From CALGLS01 sp047626155 (lineage in GTDB: Bacteria; Bacteroidota; Bacteroidia; Chitinophagales; Saprospiraceae), in the NCBI GenBank assembly GCA_047626155.1, contig JBLHRR010000119.1, positions 1-17,938 on the forward strand: DNA of 17,938 nucleotides. The letters run 5' to 3'. Shown one piece after another: positions 8,724 through 15,283 of this stretch. Both the position numbers and the translations under genes were made by a program. Position 1 is the first letter of the stretch. Every line of letters begins with the position of its first letter. The notes beneath the pieces were generated by a model. It worked only from the letters and a program-made list of their open reading frames with translations. It was not told the DNA's origin and made no database searches.

Positions 8724-8793
8724 AATAGTTGATTTGTTAATTGGTGCGTGTGGTTCGTGCGCGAAATAGGACTCAATTATCCTCTTGTTCATC

Positions 8794-8806
8794 GTCCTTG
8801 CAGGAC
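8794..8806. repeat. Small perfect palindrome GTCCT-TGC-AGGAC
   Basis: A 5-bp perfect stem with a 3-nt loop, just upstream of the longer possible start (8792) of the acetyltransferase gene. It is short enough to be chance, but it sits in a stretch (8794-8923) containing two other repeat-like palindromes. Confidence 0.4.
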
Positions 8807-8834
8807 TGCGCTATGAGAAAACTTTGTGTCTTCC

Positions 8835-8853
8835 GCCTGTCGTGCGGACAGGC
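8835..8853. repeat. REP-like hairpin GCCTGTC-GTGCG-GACAGGC
   Basis: A 7-bp perfect GC-rich stem (8835-8841 with 8847-8853) around a 5-nt loop, standing out from AT-rich surroundings. Short GC-rich palindromes of this kind are common dispersed intergenic repeats in Bacteroidota. It could act as a transcript-stabilising or terminating hairpin, although no T-run follows directly on either strand. Confidence 0.6.
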
Positions 8854-8891
8854 TTGTTATTAAAAAACATTCAAGCAAAGCGAGAAAAAAA

Positions 8892-8923
8892 CGTAGCGTC
8901 CTCTTAGCGCTGTAGTGGTTACC
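8892..8923 (-). repeat. Gene-end repeat, copy 1 (after the HMG-CoA lyase gene)
   Basis: A 32-nt element. Read on the minus strand it begins GGTAACC and ends CGCTACG, and it matches the copy at 14617-14648 in 25 of 32 positions. It starts 9 nt after the stop codon of the minus-strand lyase gene and is in the same orientation relative to its gene as the other two copies. A run of seven T follows on the minus strand, so the site may also contribute to transcript ending. Confidence 0.75.
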
Positions 8924-8932
8924 CCTCTCGCG

Positions 8933-9784
8933 TTAATGCGGAAAAATCCCATCCGTCATCATCATCGCATCCAGGAAATTCCGTTGATCAATACCGAGTT
9001 CTTGATTTATAGAGTTGAAATAACCAATCATGTTTTCCGTGGCCATATTTCCAGTGAGGTCATCCTTTGCCATTGGGCAACCGCCATAACCTTTGACCGC
9101 GCCATCAAAGCGGCGACAACCCGATTCATAAGCCGCTACTATCTTTTCTTTCCAATTATGTGGTTGCGTATGCAGGTGTGCACCAAAAGTGATTTTTGAA
9201 TAATTCGGAATCAGATGACTAAACAAATAAGAGATGCTTTCTGGGTTAGAAACACCAATGGTATCAGAAAGTGATATGATTGTTATACCCATATCTCCAA
9301 GACGACTCACCCATTTTTTTACAATATCGGCATTCCATTCATCTCCATAAGGATTGCCAAAGCCCATAGATAAGTAGAGCACCATTTCCTTGTTGTGTTT
9401 CATGCAAATGTCCTGAATGTAAGCTACTCGACCTAAAGACTCCTCAATGGTCGCATTGGTATTCCTCAATTGGAAAGTTTCAGAAATTGAAAAAGGATAG
9501 CCTAGGTATTTAATCTCTGAATGTTTGGCTGCATCTTCCGCTCCTCGCTTATTGGCAACAATGGCAAGCAGTTTAGATTTACTGTCTTCTAATTCCAAAC
9601 CTGCCAGGACCTCTGCCGTGTCTCTCATCTGAGGTATGGCTTTGGGTGAAACAAAGGAGCCAAAGTCAATAGTAGAAAAGCCTACTTTCAATAATTGATT
9701 GATATAGGATATTTTCTTTTCTGTGGGGATAAATTCGTGGAGGCCTTGCATGGCATCACGAGGACATTCTATGAGTTGAATCAT
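8933..9784 (-). CDS. Hydroxymethylglutaryl-CoA lyase family protein
   Basis: A TIM-barrel enzyme of the HMG-CoA lyase family, expected to cleave 3-hydroxy-3-methylglutaryl-CoA into acetyl-CoA and acetoacetate (last step of leucine breakdown). The first strand carries ECPRDAMQG, equivalent to the family's PRDGLQ with its catalytic Arg-Asp. IISLSDTIGVSNP matches the DTIG strand, GAHLHTQPHN carries the metal-binding His-x-His, and GYGGCPMAKDDLTGN contains the flexible-loop catalytic Cys (residue 236 from this start), followed by MATEN. Two deviations stand out: Ala-Met in place of Gly-Leu in the first motif, and Thr where most members have Asp after the second His (HCHD). I start at the ATG at 9782-9784 (283 residues); the frame continues to 9829, but those 15 residues are unlike the family and overlap a palindrome. 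A gene-end repeat lies 9 nt after the stop. It is divergent from the TonB receptor gene. Confidence 0.88.
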   Translation of the reverse strand: MIQLIECPRDAMQGLHEFIPTEKKISYINQLLKVGFSTIDFGSFVSPKAIPQMRDTAEVLAGLELEDSKSKLLAIVANKRGAEDAAKHSEIKYLGYPFSISETFQLRNTNATIEESLGRVAYIQDICMKHNKEMVLYLSMGFGNPYGDEWNADIVKKWVSRLGDMGITIISLSDTIGVSNPESISYLFSHLIPNYSKITFGAHLHTQPHNWKEKIVAAYESGCRRFDGAVKGYGGCPMAKDDLTGNMATENMIGYFNSINQELGIDQRNFLDAMMMTDGIFPH

Positions 9785-9808
9785 TTTTATTATTGGGTCT
9801 TGAACAGA

Positions 9809-9822
9809 TTCAGAAATCTGAA
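9809..9822. promoter_or_regulatory. Palindrome upstream of the lyase start
   Basis: TTCAGA-AA-TCTGAA, a perfect 6-bp inverted repeat, lies 25 bp before the preferred start of the HMG-CoA lyase gene. In this position it could be an operator or a 5'-leader hairpin. It is short and AT-rich, so chance is possible. No promoter hexamers can be assigned with confidence here. Confidence 0.3.
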
Positions 9823-9871
9823 AGGGCAAATATAAATAATCAATAGCACTAGCCTCTCTGATTTTTAAAAA

Positions 9872-9911
9872 TAGATGGCGTTTTCAGAACATTTTACTAT
9901 TTTACCATCTA
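9872..9911. promoter_or_regulatory. Spaced inverted repeat in divergent promoter region
   Basis: TAGATGG (9872-9878) and CCATCTA (9905-9911) form a perfect 7-bp inverted pair separated by 26 nt. It lies in the divergent intergenic region between the lyase gene and the TonB receptor gene, 45 bp before the receptor ATG. Two half-sites at this spacing could bind a dimeric regulator controlling the receptor-cyclase unit. This is inference from position only. Confidence 0.25.
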
Positions 9912-9956
9912 ATTAAACCTTGAAATAGGAAGAATCAGTATTCCTAAAAACAAAAT

Positions 9957-12305
9957 ATGAGACTTTACAAAATATTATTCGCTGCTTTACTGGTACTTTT
10001 TTTTACTATAAATGGTTCCTTGCTTGCCCAATCGGATAGCCTTAATTTGGATTTGTCTAAACTGGATTGGAATGACTTGAAATCCACGGTTGATCTTTCC
10101 GTTGGGACAAAAGTAATATCCGGTAGTCGTTCAGAGCGAGATATTGCCGATTTGCCTTTTACGGTTTACGTGATTACTGGAAAAGAGATTCGGGAGAATG
10201 GATACCTAACCCTAACGGATGTACTTAAAAGATTGCCAGGTATTCGGGTTTCTCAACCAGGTTCTGCCATCCATGGGGAGACTTTTTTGATGCGTGGCTT
10301 ACTAGGAAATGCTTACACTAAGATTTTGATAAATGATGTTCCGATAAAACCTTATGTCACTAGTGGAATGCCGATAGGCGCACAACTCCCCATCAGAAAT
10401 GCAGAACGTATCGAGGTGATTTATGGCCCTGCGGCCACCTTGTATGGAGCAGACGCTTCGGCGGGAGTTATCAATATCATTTTGAAAAAAACGGATCGTC
10501 CTATTTATGTGCAAGCGGATCTGGGTTTTGGTTCAGAAGGAATGGAAGACCTCAATGTTATGTTCAGCGGAAAGTTGGGAAAGGGAAAACGGATTCTTAA
10601 GTTCTCTGTATTTGGAAGCTTTACAGGATTCAATGATCGGAGGACAAAGTATTATCAGGATAGTTTGTATAGCCCCTTGCCTTATGAGAAAAATTTACCC
10701 ACTGGTTTTTTGACGCATAAGGACAGCCCGAATTACAGAGGGTCATCCGATATCACCCTCTTGGGGAAGTTGCCGCATCAAAGCAGGGCGCTTGGTGTGG
10801 ATTTGCATTTTAAGAAATTCAATTTATATTATCATCGATTTTATCGTAGGGATCATAGTGCGCTAGGGTTGAATCCATTGGCTGTTTCCTATGCAAATCC
10901 TTTGAACTTATTTGGAGAAACCATTACTTCGGGAGGACTTAGTTACACTTTGAATAAGAAGAAATTCCGGTTCAAAGCCAGTTTGTCTTCTTTGGATTAT
11001 AAGACCGATCCAGCAAGTTCTTTTACCTTTGTCTTCCCCCTTCTAAGTTTGATTCAACATAGTTTTATTGAAGGGGAAACGCCCGAGGAAGTTCAATCCG
11101 CTAAGCAGGAGATTCATAATAACTATTATTCAGGTTCCAGATACAGTGTTGCCAGTTCTATAGAGGGGAATCTTGATTTTTTGTTTGGTTATAAATTTAA
11201 TAAATATTTTGAATTGGCTTGGGGTTCTAGTCTTCAGGGAGGTATCGGTAAACCGCTTCGAAACTTTCTTAAGCAACCAAACAACATTACCACTGAGCAA
11301 GACCGACTGCAAGGATTTTTTGTAGAAGACAATGATTTTACAAATATTACCGGTTTTGTGGAGACCTATTTAAATACACAAAAATGGAATATAATTTTGG
11401 GCATTCAAGCATTTAAGCGCACCACCAACACGGTGAGTTCCAGTCGCTTCCTGCTCAACCCAAGGATAGGAATTCAATATCATTTGAAAGAGAACCTACG
11501 ATTTAGGTTTTCTGCCGGAAAGGCTTATCGTTATCCATCTCCCTTTTATTCGGCTTCAACTTATACAATCGATACCCTTGATTTTTTTAACGTGACAACA
11601 GGATCCCAATTAGAACCCGAGGAAACTATAAGTAGTGATATAGGTTTGAGGTGGTTTCCTCGAAAAAATATAAATTTCGACCTTGCTTTTTATTATTCAA
11701 AAACCAGCAATTTCATTCGATATGGTATATTGGATAATGTCGTGCAAAAAGGATTCGCTAAAATTGGCTATACCAATGACAGTGCAGCTGAAGCTCAATT
11801 ATATGGAGTCCAATCCAGTCTAATCCTTAAAGATATTATTCCGGCCATTGGCATGAGTCTGACTTTTAATTTGAATTATTCTATTGGAAGGGAGGTGGCA
11901 AATAGTGTTTCTTTCACGGGAGATCTTATAAAGCCCGTTAACTTAAATGGTCTAAGGTCTTTACCAAAAATAATTAGTCAAATAGATATCAAGTTAAAGC
12001 CATCAGATAAAATTACCATCCTTTTGGAAAATACTTACATGACTCAAAGTTTGACTCAAAACTTCATCACCTTGCAAGAGGAGGGTATATTCAATGAATT
12101 GGATAAAACAAATGCAGGCTTTTATACTTTAGATTTTATGTTTAGTTATAAACTCAATAAACACATCAGCGCACTAGTAAAGGTTAACAACTTATTCAAT
12201 ACGAAATATGCGGGAATAGATGCAACTGAAGATATAGATGCTTTAATTTTCAATCCGCAATCATTGAGAATATCTAGAATTGGTGTGAATTATAGAATCG
12301 ACTAA
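9957..12305 (+). CDS. TonB-dependent outer-membrane receptor
   Basis: A 782-residue outer-membrane beta-barrel receptor for TonB-energised uptake. Residues 1-24 are a signal peptide (ILFAALLVLFFTINGSLLAQ). A short linker with LDLSKLDWNDLKSTVDLSVG leads into the plug: FTVYVITGKEIRENGYLTL, DVLKRLPGIRV, FLMRGLLGNAYTKILINDV and RIEVIYGPAATLYGADASAGVINIILKK (residues ~67-180), all classic plug signatures. The rest is barrel strands, including the late LVKVNNLFNTKYAG signature. It ends YRID rather than the usual terminal aromatic residue. There is no carboxypeptidase-regulatory-like N-terminal domain and no SusD neighbour, so it is not a SusC-type glycan importer; it is closer in layout to siderophore/cobalamin-type receptors. 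The substrate is unknown. Its TAA stop (12303-12305) directly abuts the cyclase ATG (12306), so the two genes are almost certainly co-transcribed and probably translationally coupled. Confidence 0.93.
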   Translation: MRLYKILFAALLVLFFTINGSLLAQSDSLNLDLSKLDWNDLKSTVDLSVGTKVISGSRSERDIADLPFTVYVITGKEIRENGYLTLTDVLKRLPGIRVSQPGSAIHGETFLMRGLLGNAYTKILINDVPIKPYVTSGMPIGAQLPIRNAERIEVIYGPAATLYGADASAGVINIILKKTDRPIYVQADLGFGSEGMEDLNVMFSGKLGKGKRILKFSVFGSFTGFNDRRTKYYQDSLYSPLPYEKNLPTGFLTHKDSPNYRGSSDITLLGKLPHQSRALGVDLHFKKFNLYYHRFYRRDHSALGLNPLAVSYANPLNLFGETITSGGLSYTLNKKKFRFKASLSSLDYKTDPASSFTFVFPLLSLIQHSFIEGETPEEVQSAKQEIHNNYYSGSRYSVASSIEGNLDFLFGYKFNKYFELAWGSSLQGGIGKPLRNFLKQPNNITTEQDRLQGFFVEDNDFTNITGFVETYLNTQKWNIILGIQAFKRTTNTVSSSRFLLNPRIGIQYHLKENLRFRFSAGKAYRYPSPFYSASTYTIDTLDFFNVTTGSQLEPEETISSDIGLRWFPRKNINFDLAFYYSKTSNFIRYGILDNVVQKGFAKIGYTNDSAAEAQLYGVQSSLILKDIIPAIGMSLTFNLNYSIGREVANSVSFTGDLIKPVNLNGLRSLPKIISQIDIKLKPSDKITILLENTYMTQSLTQNFITLQEEGIFNELDKTNAGFYTLDFMFSYKLNKHISALVKVNNLFNTKYAGIDATEDIDALIFNPQSLRISRIGVNYRID

Positions 12306-14609
12306 ATGGAATTCATTAACAATATGTGCACAAAATACTTTACTGTATTCATTCTTGCAATCTTGCCGCTTTTTGCAGTTGCTCAGGTTAAAGATTTAGC
12401 TACAATCCTGAAAGAAGCAGAAAATACTCAAGCTAATAGCCCTGGAGCTGTCCTTGTGAATTGGCTACGAGTCTACGATGCTGCTCAGGAGGAAGACCCA
12501 TCTTATTTGCCCAAGGCTTGTATCGCTATTGGAAATTTGTACACTAGAGAAGGATTGCACGAGCAGGCACTCCCCTACTATTTGGAAGCTCAGGATATTC
12601 TATCTTTTGAAGAAGGTGAAAGCCAGTCTATGTTTGAGCTTTACAAAACACTGAGCAACAGCTATGCGGCCTTAGGGAATCCAGATAGTACCTTTTTGTT
12701 TTACAACAAAATACTTACAAAAGCTCAAAAGGAAGAGAATGTTGTCGATCAGATTAATACTTTACAGGAAATGGTTGTGATTTTCTCTGAGTTAAAAGAC
12801 TTCCGAAAAACATTGGAATTCAATCTTGCGATAAACGAATTGCTAAACCAACAGCAAGAGAACCAAGATGCCTTGATGCGTAATTACAACAACCTGGGCT
12901 ATAATTACAATCAGCTGGAGAACTATGAGCAGGCCATTGTTTACTTTGAACAAGCGCTAGAATTATCGAAGGAACCGGATTCGGAATCCCGTTCTGTACT
13001 ACAAACCAATATCGGAATTGCCTATTTTAATTTAGATGATTTTAATAAAAGTATTAAAATTTTAAAGAGAGCCAGAAAGAATAAGTTAAAAATTGATTCC
13101 ACTGGCGCTGTGGAAATTGAGCACTTGTTGACTTCTGTTTACCTAAAACAAAAAGACCTGACTAATGCCTTTAATTTTTCTAAAAGCTCGGAAAAGAATG
13201 CTAAAACTTTTAATAATGATTTGATCCTTACTGATATTTATTACACCTCAGCTCTAATTCATTCTGAACTATATGAGTACGATGTAGCCCTGGACTTTTT
13301 CCAAAAACATTTGCGTCTAAAAGATTCTTTTGCCTTAGTAGAACGATTTCGACAACAGGAAATACAACAGCAGCAAATCGAACTGGAACGGACCGAAAAG
13401 CAACTCAAGATCTTTATGATAAATGAAGAAGTACAGGAATTAACGATTAATCAATTAACGGTTGAAAAGGAAAATCAAAAACTGGCTTTACGCGCTCAAG
13501 AGGCTCAGACAGAGGCAGAAAAAGCAGAGAAAGAATTATTGAAAAAAGAAAATGGATTGAAAGCCAGTCAGTTGAAAACACAGGAGCTGGAAACGGAAAA
13601 AACAAGACAGGCACTTGAACTCGCCCGTCAACGGTTAATCGCCTCTCAACAAGATAAGGACTTGACTAATCTCGAAAGGGAAAAGGAAGTCCAACGTTTG
13701 GAATTGGCGACTAGCGCGGCCAAGTTGGAAAATGAAAAACGTGCAAAAGAATTGTTAGAAAGTGACAAACAACTACTGGAGCGGGAGAGAGAAGTCAGTG
13801 CGTTAGCTTTGAGTCAACAAAAGCAAAGAACCCAGTTCCTTTTCGGCCTTGGAGCACTTATGACGCTGCTTATGATTTTCGCTGGCATCGCTTGGCTAAC
13901 CTCGAGGAGACTAAATGCCAAACTCAATGAACAAAACAAAAACATCGAAGCACAGAAAGAAGAAATTACAATGGCTCGTAATAAATCGGATCAACTCCTT
14001 TTGAATATCTTGCCAGAGGAAACGGCCAATGAGCTTAAAGAAAATGGTTTTGCCACCCCTAAAAATTACGACAATGCCACCGTTCTTTTCACAGACTTCG
14101 TTGGTTTCACAACAATAGCTTCACAAATGTCTCCAGTGGAATTAATTAAGGAACTCAATATTTGTTTTCAGGGTTTCGATGTAATCCTGGAAAAGCACGG
14201 TATGGAGAAAATAAAAACGATTGGTGATGCTTATATGTGTGTCTCTGGTGTACCTGTTCCTAATGACAAGCACTCTGTATATGCTATTCAAGCAGGAAAG
14301 GAAATCGTGGCATTTATGAATAAACGGATTGAGGAAAAGAAAGCCGCCGGCATTCCTTACTGGAATATGCGAATGGGCATTCATAGTGGTTCTGTAGTGG
14401 CAGGTGTGGTTGGGAAAAAGAAATTTGCTTACGACATTTGGGGAGATACGGTTAACACAGCTAGTAGAATGGAAGCCAATGGTGCACCAGGAGAAATCAA
14501 TATTTCTGAGACGACTTATGAGTTGGTGAAGGGGCAATTTGAATGTGAATCGCGAGGGAAAATTATGGCGAAGAATATTGGAGAGGTGGGGATGTATTTT
14601 GTGGTGTGA
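12306..14609 (+). CDS. TPR/coiled-coil transmembrane class III adenylate cyclase
   Basis: A 767-residue membrane signalling protein. Residues 1-27 are a signal peptide (YFTVFILAILPLFAVAQ). Residues ~60-345 are TPR repeats (for example YNNLGYNYNQLENYEQAIVY). Residues ~350-505 are a long Glu/Lys/Gln/Leu coiled coil. One membrane helix (FLFGLGALMTLLMIFAGIAWL) lies at ~510-531. A short transducer helix (DQLLLNILPEETANEL) leads into the C-terminal class III catalytic domain (~585-767). Metal-binding aspartates are Asp597 (LFTDFVGFT) and Asp641 (TIGDAYM); transition-state residues are Asn717 and Arg721 (VNTASRM). The purine-selecting pair is Lys637 (IKTIG) and Asp710 (YDIWG), the adenylate cyclase combination; guanylate cyclases have Glu and Cys. 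The predicted topology puts the TPR/coiled-coil part in the periplasm and the cyclase in the cytoplasm. The start directly follows the receptor stop; an in-frame ATG at 12324 is an alternative. A gene-end repeat begins 7 nt after the stop. Confidence 0.93.
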   Translation: MEFINNMCTKYFTVFILAILPLFAVAQVKDLATILKEAENTQANSPGAVLVNWLRVYDAAQEEDPSYLPKACIAIGNLYTREGLHEQALPYYLEAQDILSFEEGESQSMFELYKTLSNSYAALGNPDSTFLFYNKILTKAQKEENVVDQINTLQEMVVIFSELKDFRKTLEFNLAINELLNQQQENQDALMRNYNNLGYNYNQLENYEQAIVYFEQALELSKEPDSESRSVLQTNIGIAYFNLDDFNKSIKILKRARKNKLKIDSTGAVEIEHLLTSVYLKQKDLTNAFNFSKSSEKNAKTFNNDLILTDIYYTSALIHSELYEYDVALDFFQKHLRLKDSFALVERFRQQEIQQQQIELERTEKQLKIFMINEEVQELTINQLTVEKENQKLALRAQEAQTEAEKAEKELLKKENGLKASQLKTQELETEKTRQALELARQRLIASQQDKDLTNLEREKEVQRLELATSAAKLENEKRAKELLESDKQLLEREREVSALALSQQKQRTQFLFGLGALMTLLMIFAGIAWLTSRRLNAKLNEQNKNIEAQKEEITMARNKSDQLLLNILPEETANELKENGFATPKNYDNATVLFTDFVGFTTIASQMSPVELIKELNICFQGFDVILEKHGMEKIKTIGDAYMCVSGVPVPNDKHSVYAIQAGKEIVAFMNKRIEEKKAAGIPYWNMRMGIHSGSVVAGVVGKKKFAYDIWGDTVNTASRMEANGAPGEINISETTYELVKGQFECESRGKIMAKNIGEVGMYFVV

Positions 14610-14616
14610 TTTTTTT

Positions 14617-14648
14617 GGTAACCGCAACGACGCAACGAAGACGCTACG
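14617..14648 (+). repeat. Gene-end repeat, copy 2 (after the cyclase gene)
   Basis: A 32-nt element beginning GGTAACCGC and ending GACGCTACG, 7 nt after the cyclase stop codon, on the coding strand of that gene. It matches the copy at 15248-15279 (read on the minus strand) in 28 of 32 positions and the copy at 8892-8923 in 25 of 32. Internally it contains GCAACGAC-GCAACGAAG, a short direct repeat of the CGCAACGA kind. Confidence 0.8.
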
Positions 14649-14664
14649 ATTTTAGACTTGCTCC

Positions 14665-14931
14665 ATTACCCCTGCCCCTAAAGGGGAGATGTACGCATGC
14701 CCTGAATGTTCCGAAATGTATGCATATTGTTATGAAATAGTTTCCCTTCAACTAAAAAAGTCAAATCGAACCACTATCTACGTGTTACACAAAAAATAAT
14801 TTCCCGTTTTCTTTGGTGGAAACGATTATATAAATCACTCTTCCTTTGGTCGTTTTGATTTACATAATCGTTTCCAAATCGGGATTTAATTTTTTGTTGT
14901 TATCTAACTCCCCTTTAGGGGCTGGGGGTAA
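14665..14931. mobile_element. Candidate MITE-like non-coding element with terminal inverted repeats
   Basis: This covers most of the only long gene-free stretch in the window (14610-14934). The ends are imperfect 24-nt inverted repeats: 14665-14688 (ATTACCCCTGCCCCTAAAGG and onward) and 14908-14931 (CTCCCCTTTAGGGGC and onward), differing by one mismatch and one inserted G. Each end is also a small palindrome, CCCCTAAAGGGG or CCCCTTTAGGGG. Inside is a strong hairpin (14818-14875) that extends weakly outward to ~14790 and ~14900. No ORF of note lies inside. A small non-autonomous mobile element is one reading; two independent gene-end palindromes flanking a structured RNA is another. No clear target-site duplication was found. 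Confidence 0.45.
14818..14875. repeat. 20-bp near-perfect inverted repeat (hairpin)
   Basis: The left arm GGAAACGATTATATAAATCA (14818-14837) pairs with the right arm 14856-14875 in 19 of 20 positions, around an 18-nt loop. T14817/A14876 extends it by one pair. Further out, after a small internal loop, TCCCG near 14801-14806 pairs with CGGGA near 14879-14884, and A/T-rich runs continue the match. Such length and fidelity are very unlikely by chance. It could be the core of a mobile element, a structured RNA or a protein-binding site. Confidence 0.85.
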
Positions 14932-14934
14932 AAA

Positions 14935-15153
14935 CTAAACCCTGCCCTTCCCCTCAAAATCGCCCCTAGTAACAACCACCAACACCGCTCCGAGCACAAT
15001 CATTGCCAATTTGATCAATAAGCCTAGCCCTTTACCAAAGCTTTCCAAAAAGGACAAAAAGGACAACTGAACGCTTACCAAACTGAGTACCAAAGAAAGC
15101 ATGCCCAGGATGAAAAGACTAAAGCCAATAAGAGAAAGTATTCCTTTATTCAT
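14935..15153 (-). CDS. Small two-helix membrane protein
   Basis: A 72-residue protein with two hydrophobic stretches: residues ~5-30 (ILSLIGFSLFILGMLSLVLS) and ~43-62 (LGLLIKLAMIVLGAVLVVV), joined by FLSFLESFGKG, and ending in a charged tail (RGDFEGKGRV). The pattern matches many small uncharacterised integral membrane proteins of Bacteroidota. The hairpin topology with both ends on the same side is inference. It follows the Fe-S membrane protein in the same direction with a 130-bp gap that contains a gene-end repeat, so it may have its own promoter. Its stop lies 4 bases from the end of the inverted-repeat element. Confidence 0.65.
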   Translation of the reverse strand: MNKGILSLIGFSLFILGMLSLVLSLVSVQLSFLSFLESFGKGLGLLIKLAMIVLGAVLVVVTRGDFEGKGRV

Positions 15154-15247
15154 TATAATTTATTTTTTAAAAAGCAACGTTCTTAATTCCGTGTTACCAT
15201 TTTGAATACAACAGGAATTCCTATTTTTTGTTTATAGCAAACTCTCT

Positions 15248-15279
15248 CGTAGCATTTTCGTTGCGCCGTAGCGGTTACC
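15248..15279 (-). repeat. Gene-end repeat, copy 3 (after the Fe-S protein gene)
   Basis: Read on the minus strand, this 32-nt element begins GGTAACCGCTACGG and ends ATGCTACG. It matches copy 2 (14617-14648) in 28 of 32 positions and starts 4 nt after the stop codon of the minus-strand Fe-S protein gene. Orientation relative to the upstream gene is the same as in the other two copies. Confidence 0.8.
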
Positions 15280-15283
15280 TCCC

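Noticed and set aside
4211..9784. A leucine/HMG catabolic operon linking the CoA transferase and the HMG-CoA lyase-like gene
   Set aside because: The two genes are over 3.5 kb apart with opposite-strand and unrelated genes plus a terminator between them, so shared transcription is not supported.
9957..12305. SusC-type glycan importer
   Set aside because: There is no carboxypeptidase-regulatory-like N-terminal domain, no SusD gene next to it and no glycoside hydrolases in the window.
12306..14609. Hybrid histidine kinase or LuxR-type regulator (TPR plus coiled coil before a membrane helix is common in such proteins)
   Set aside because: The C-terminal domain has complete class III cyclase motifs and no kinase or helix-turn-helix motifs.
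14142..14627. 161-codon antisense frame inside the cyclase gene
   Set aside because: It overlaps the conserved catalytic domain on the other strand and its translation has no domain or signal character; it is a shadow of a real gene.
14740..14800. tRNA-like TCGAACC motif near 14765
   Set aside because: No acceptor stem, anticodon arm or CCA-adjacent pairing can be built around it; it is an isolated match.
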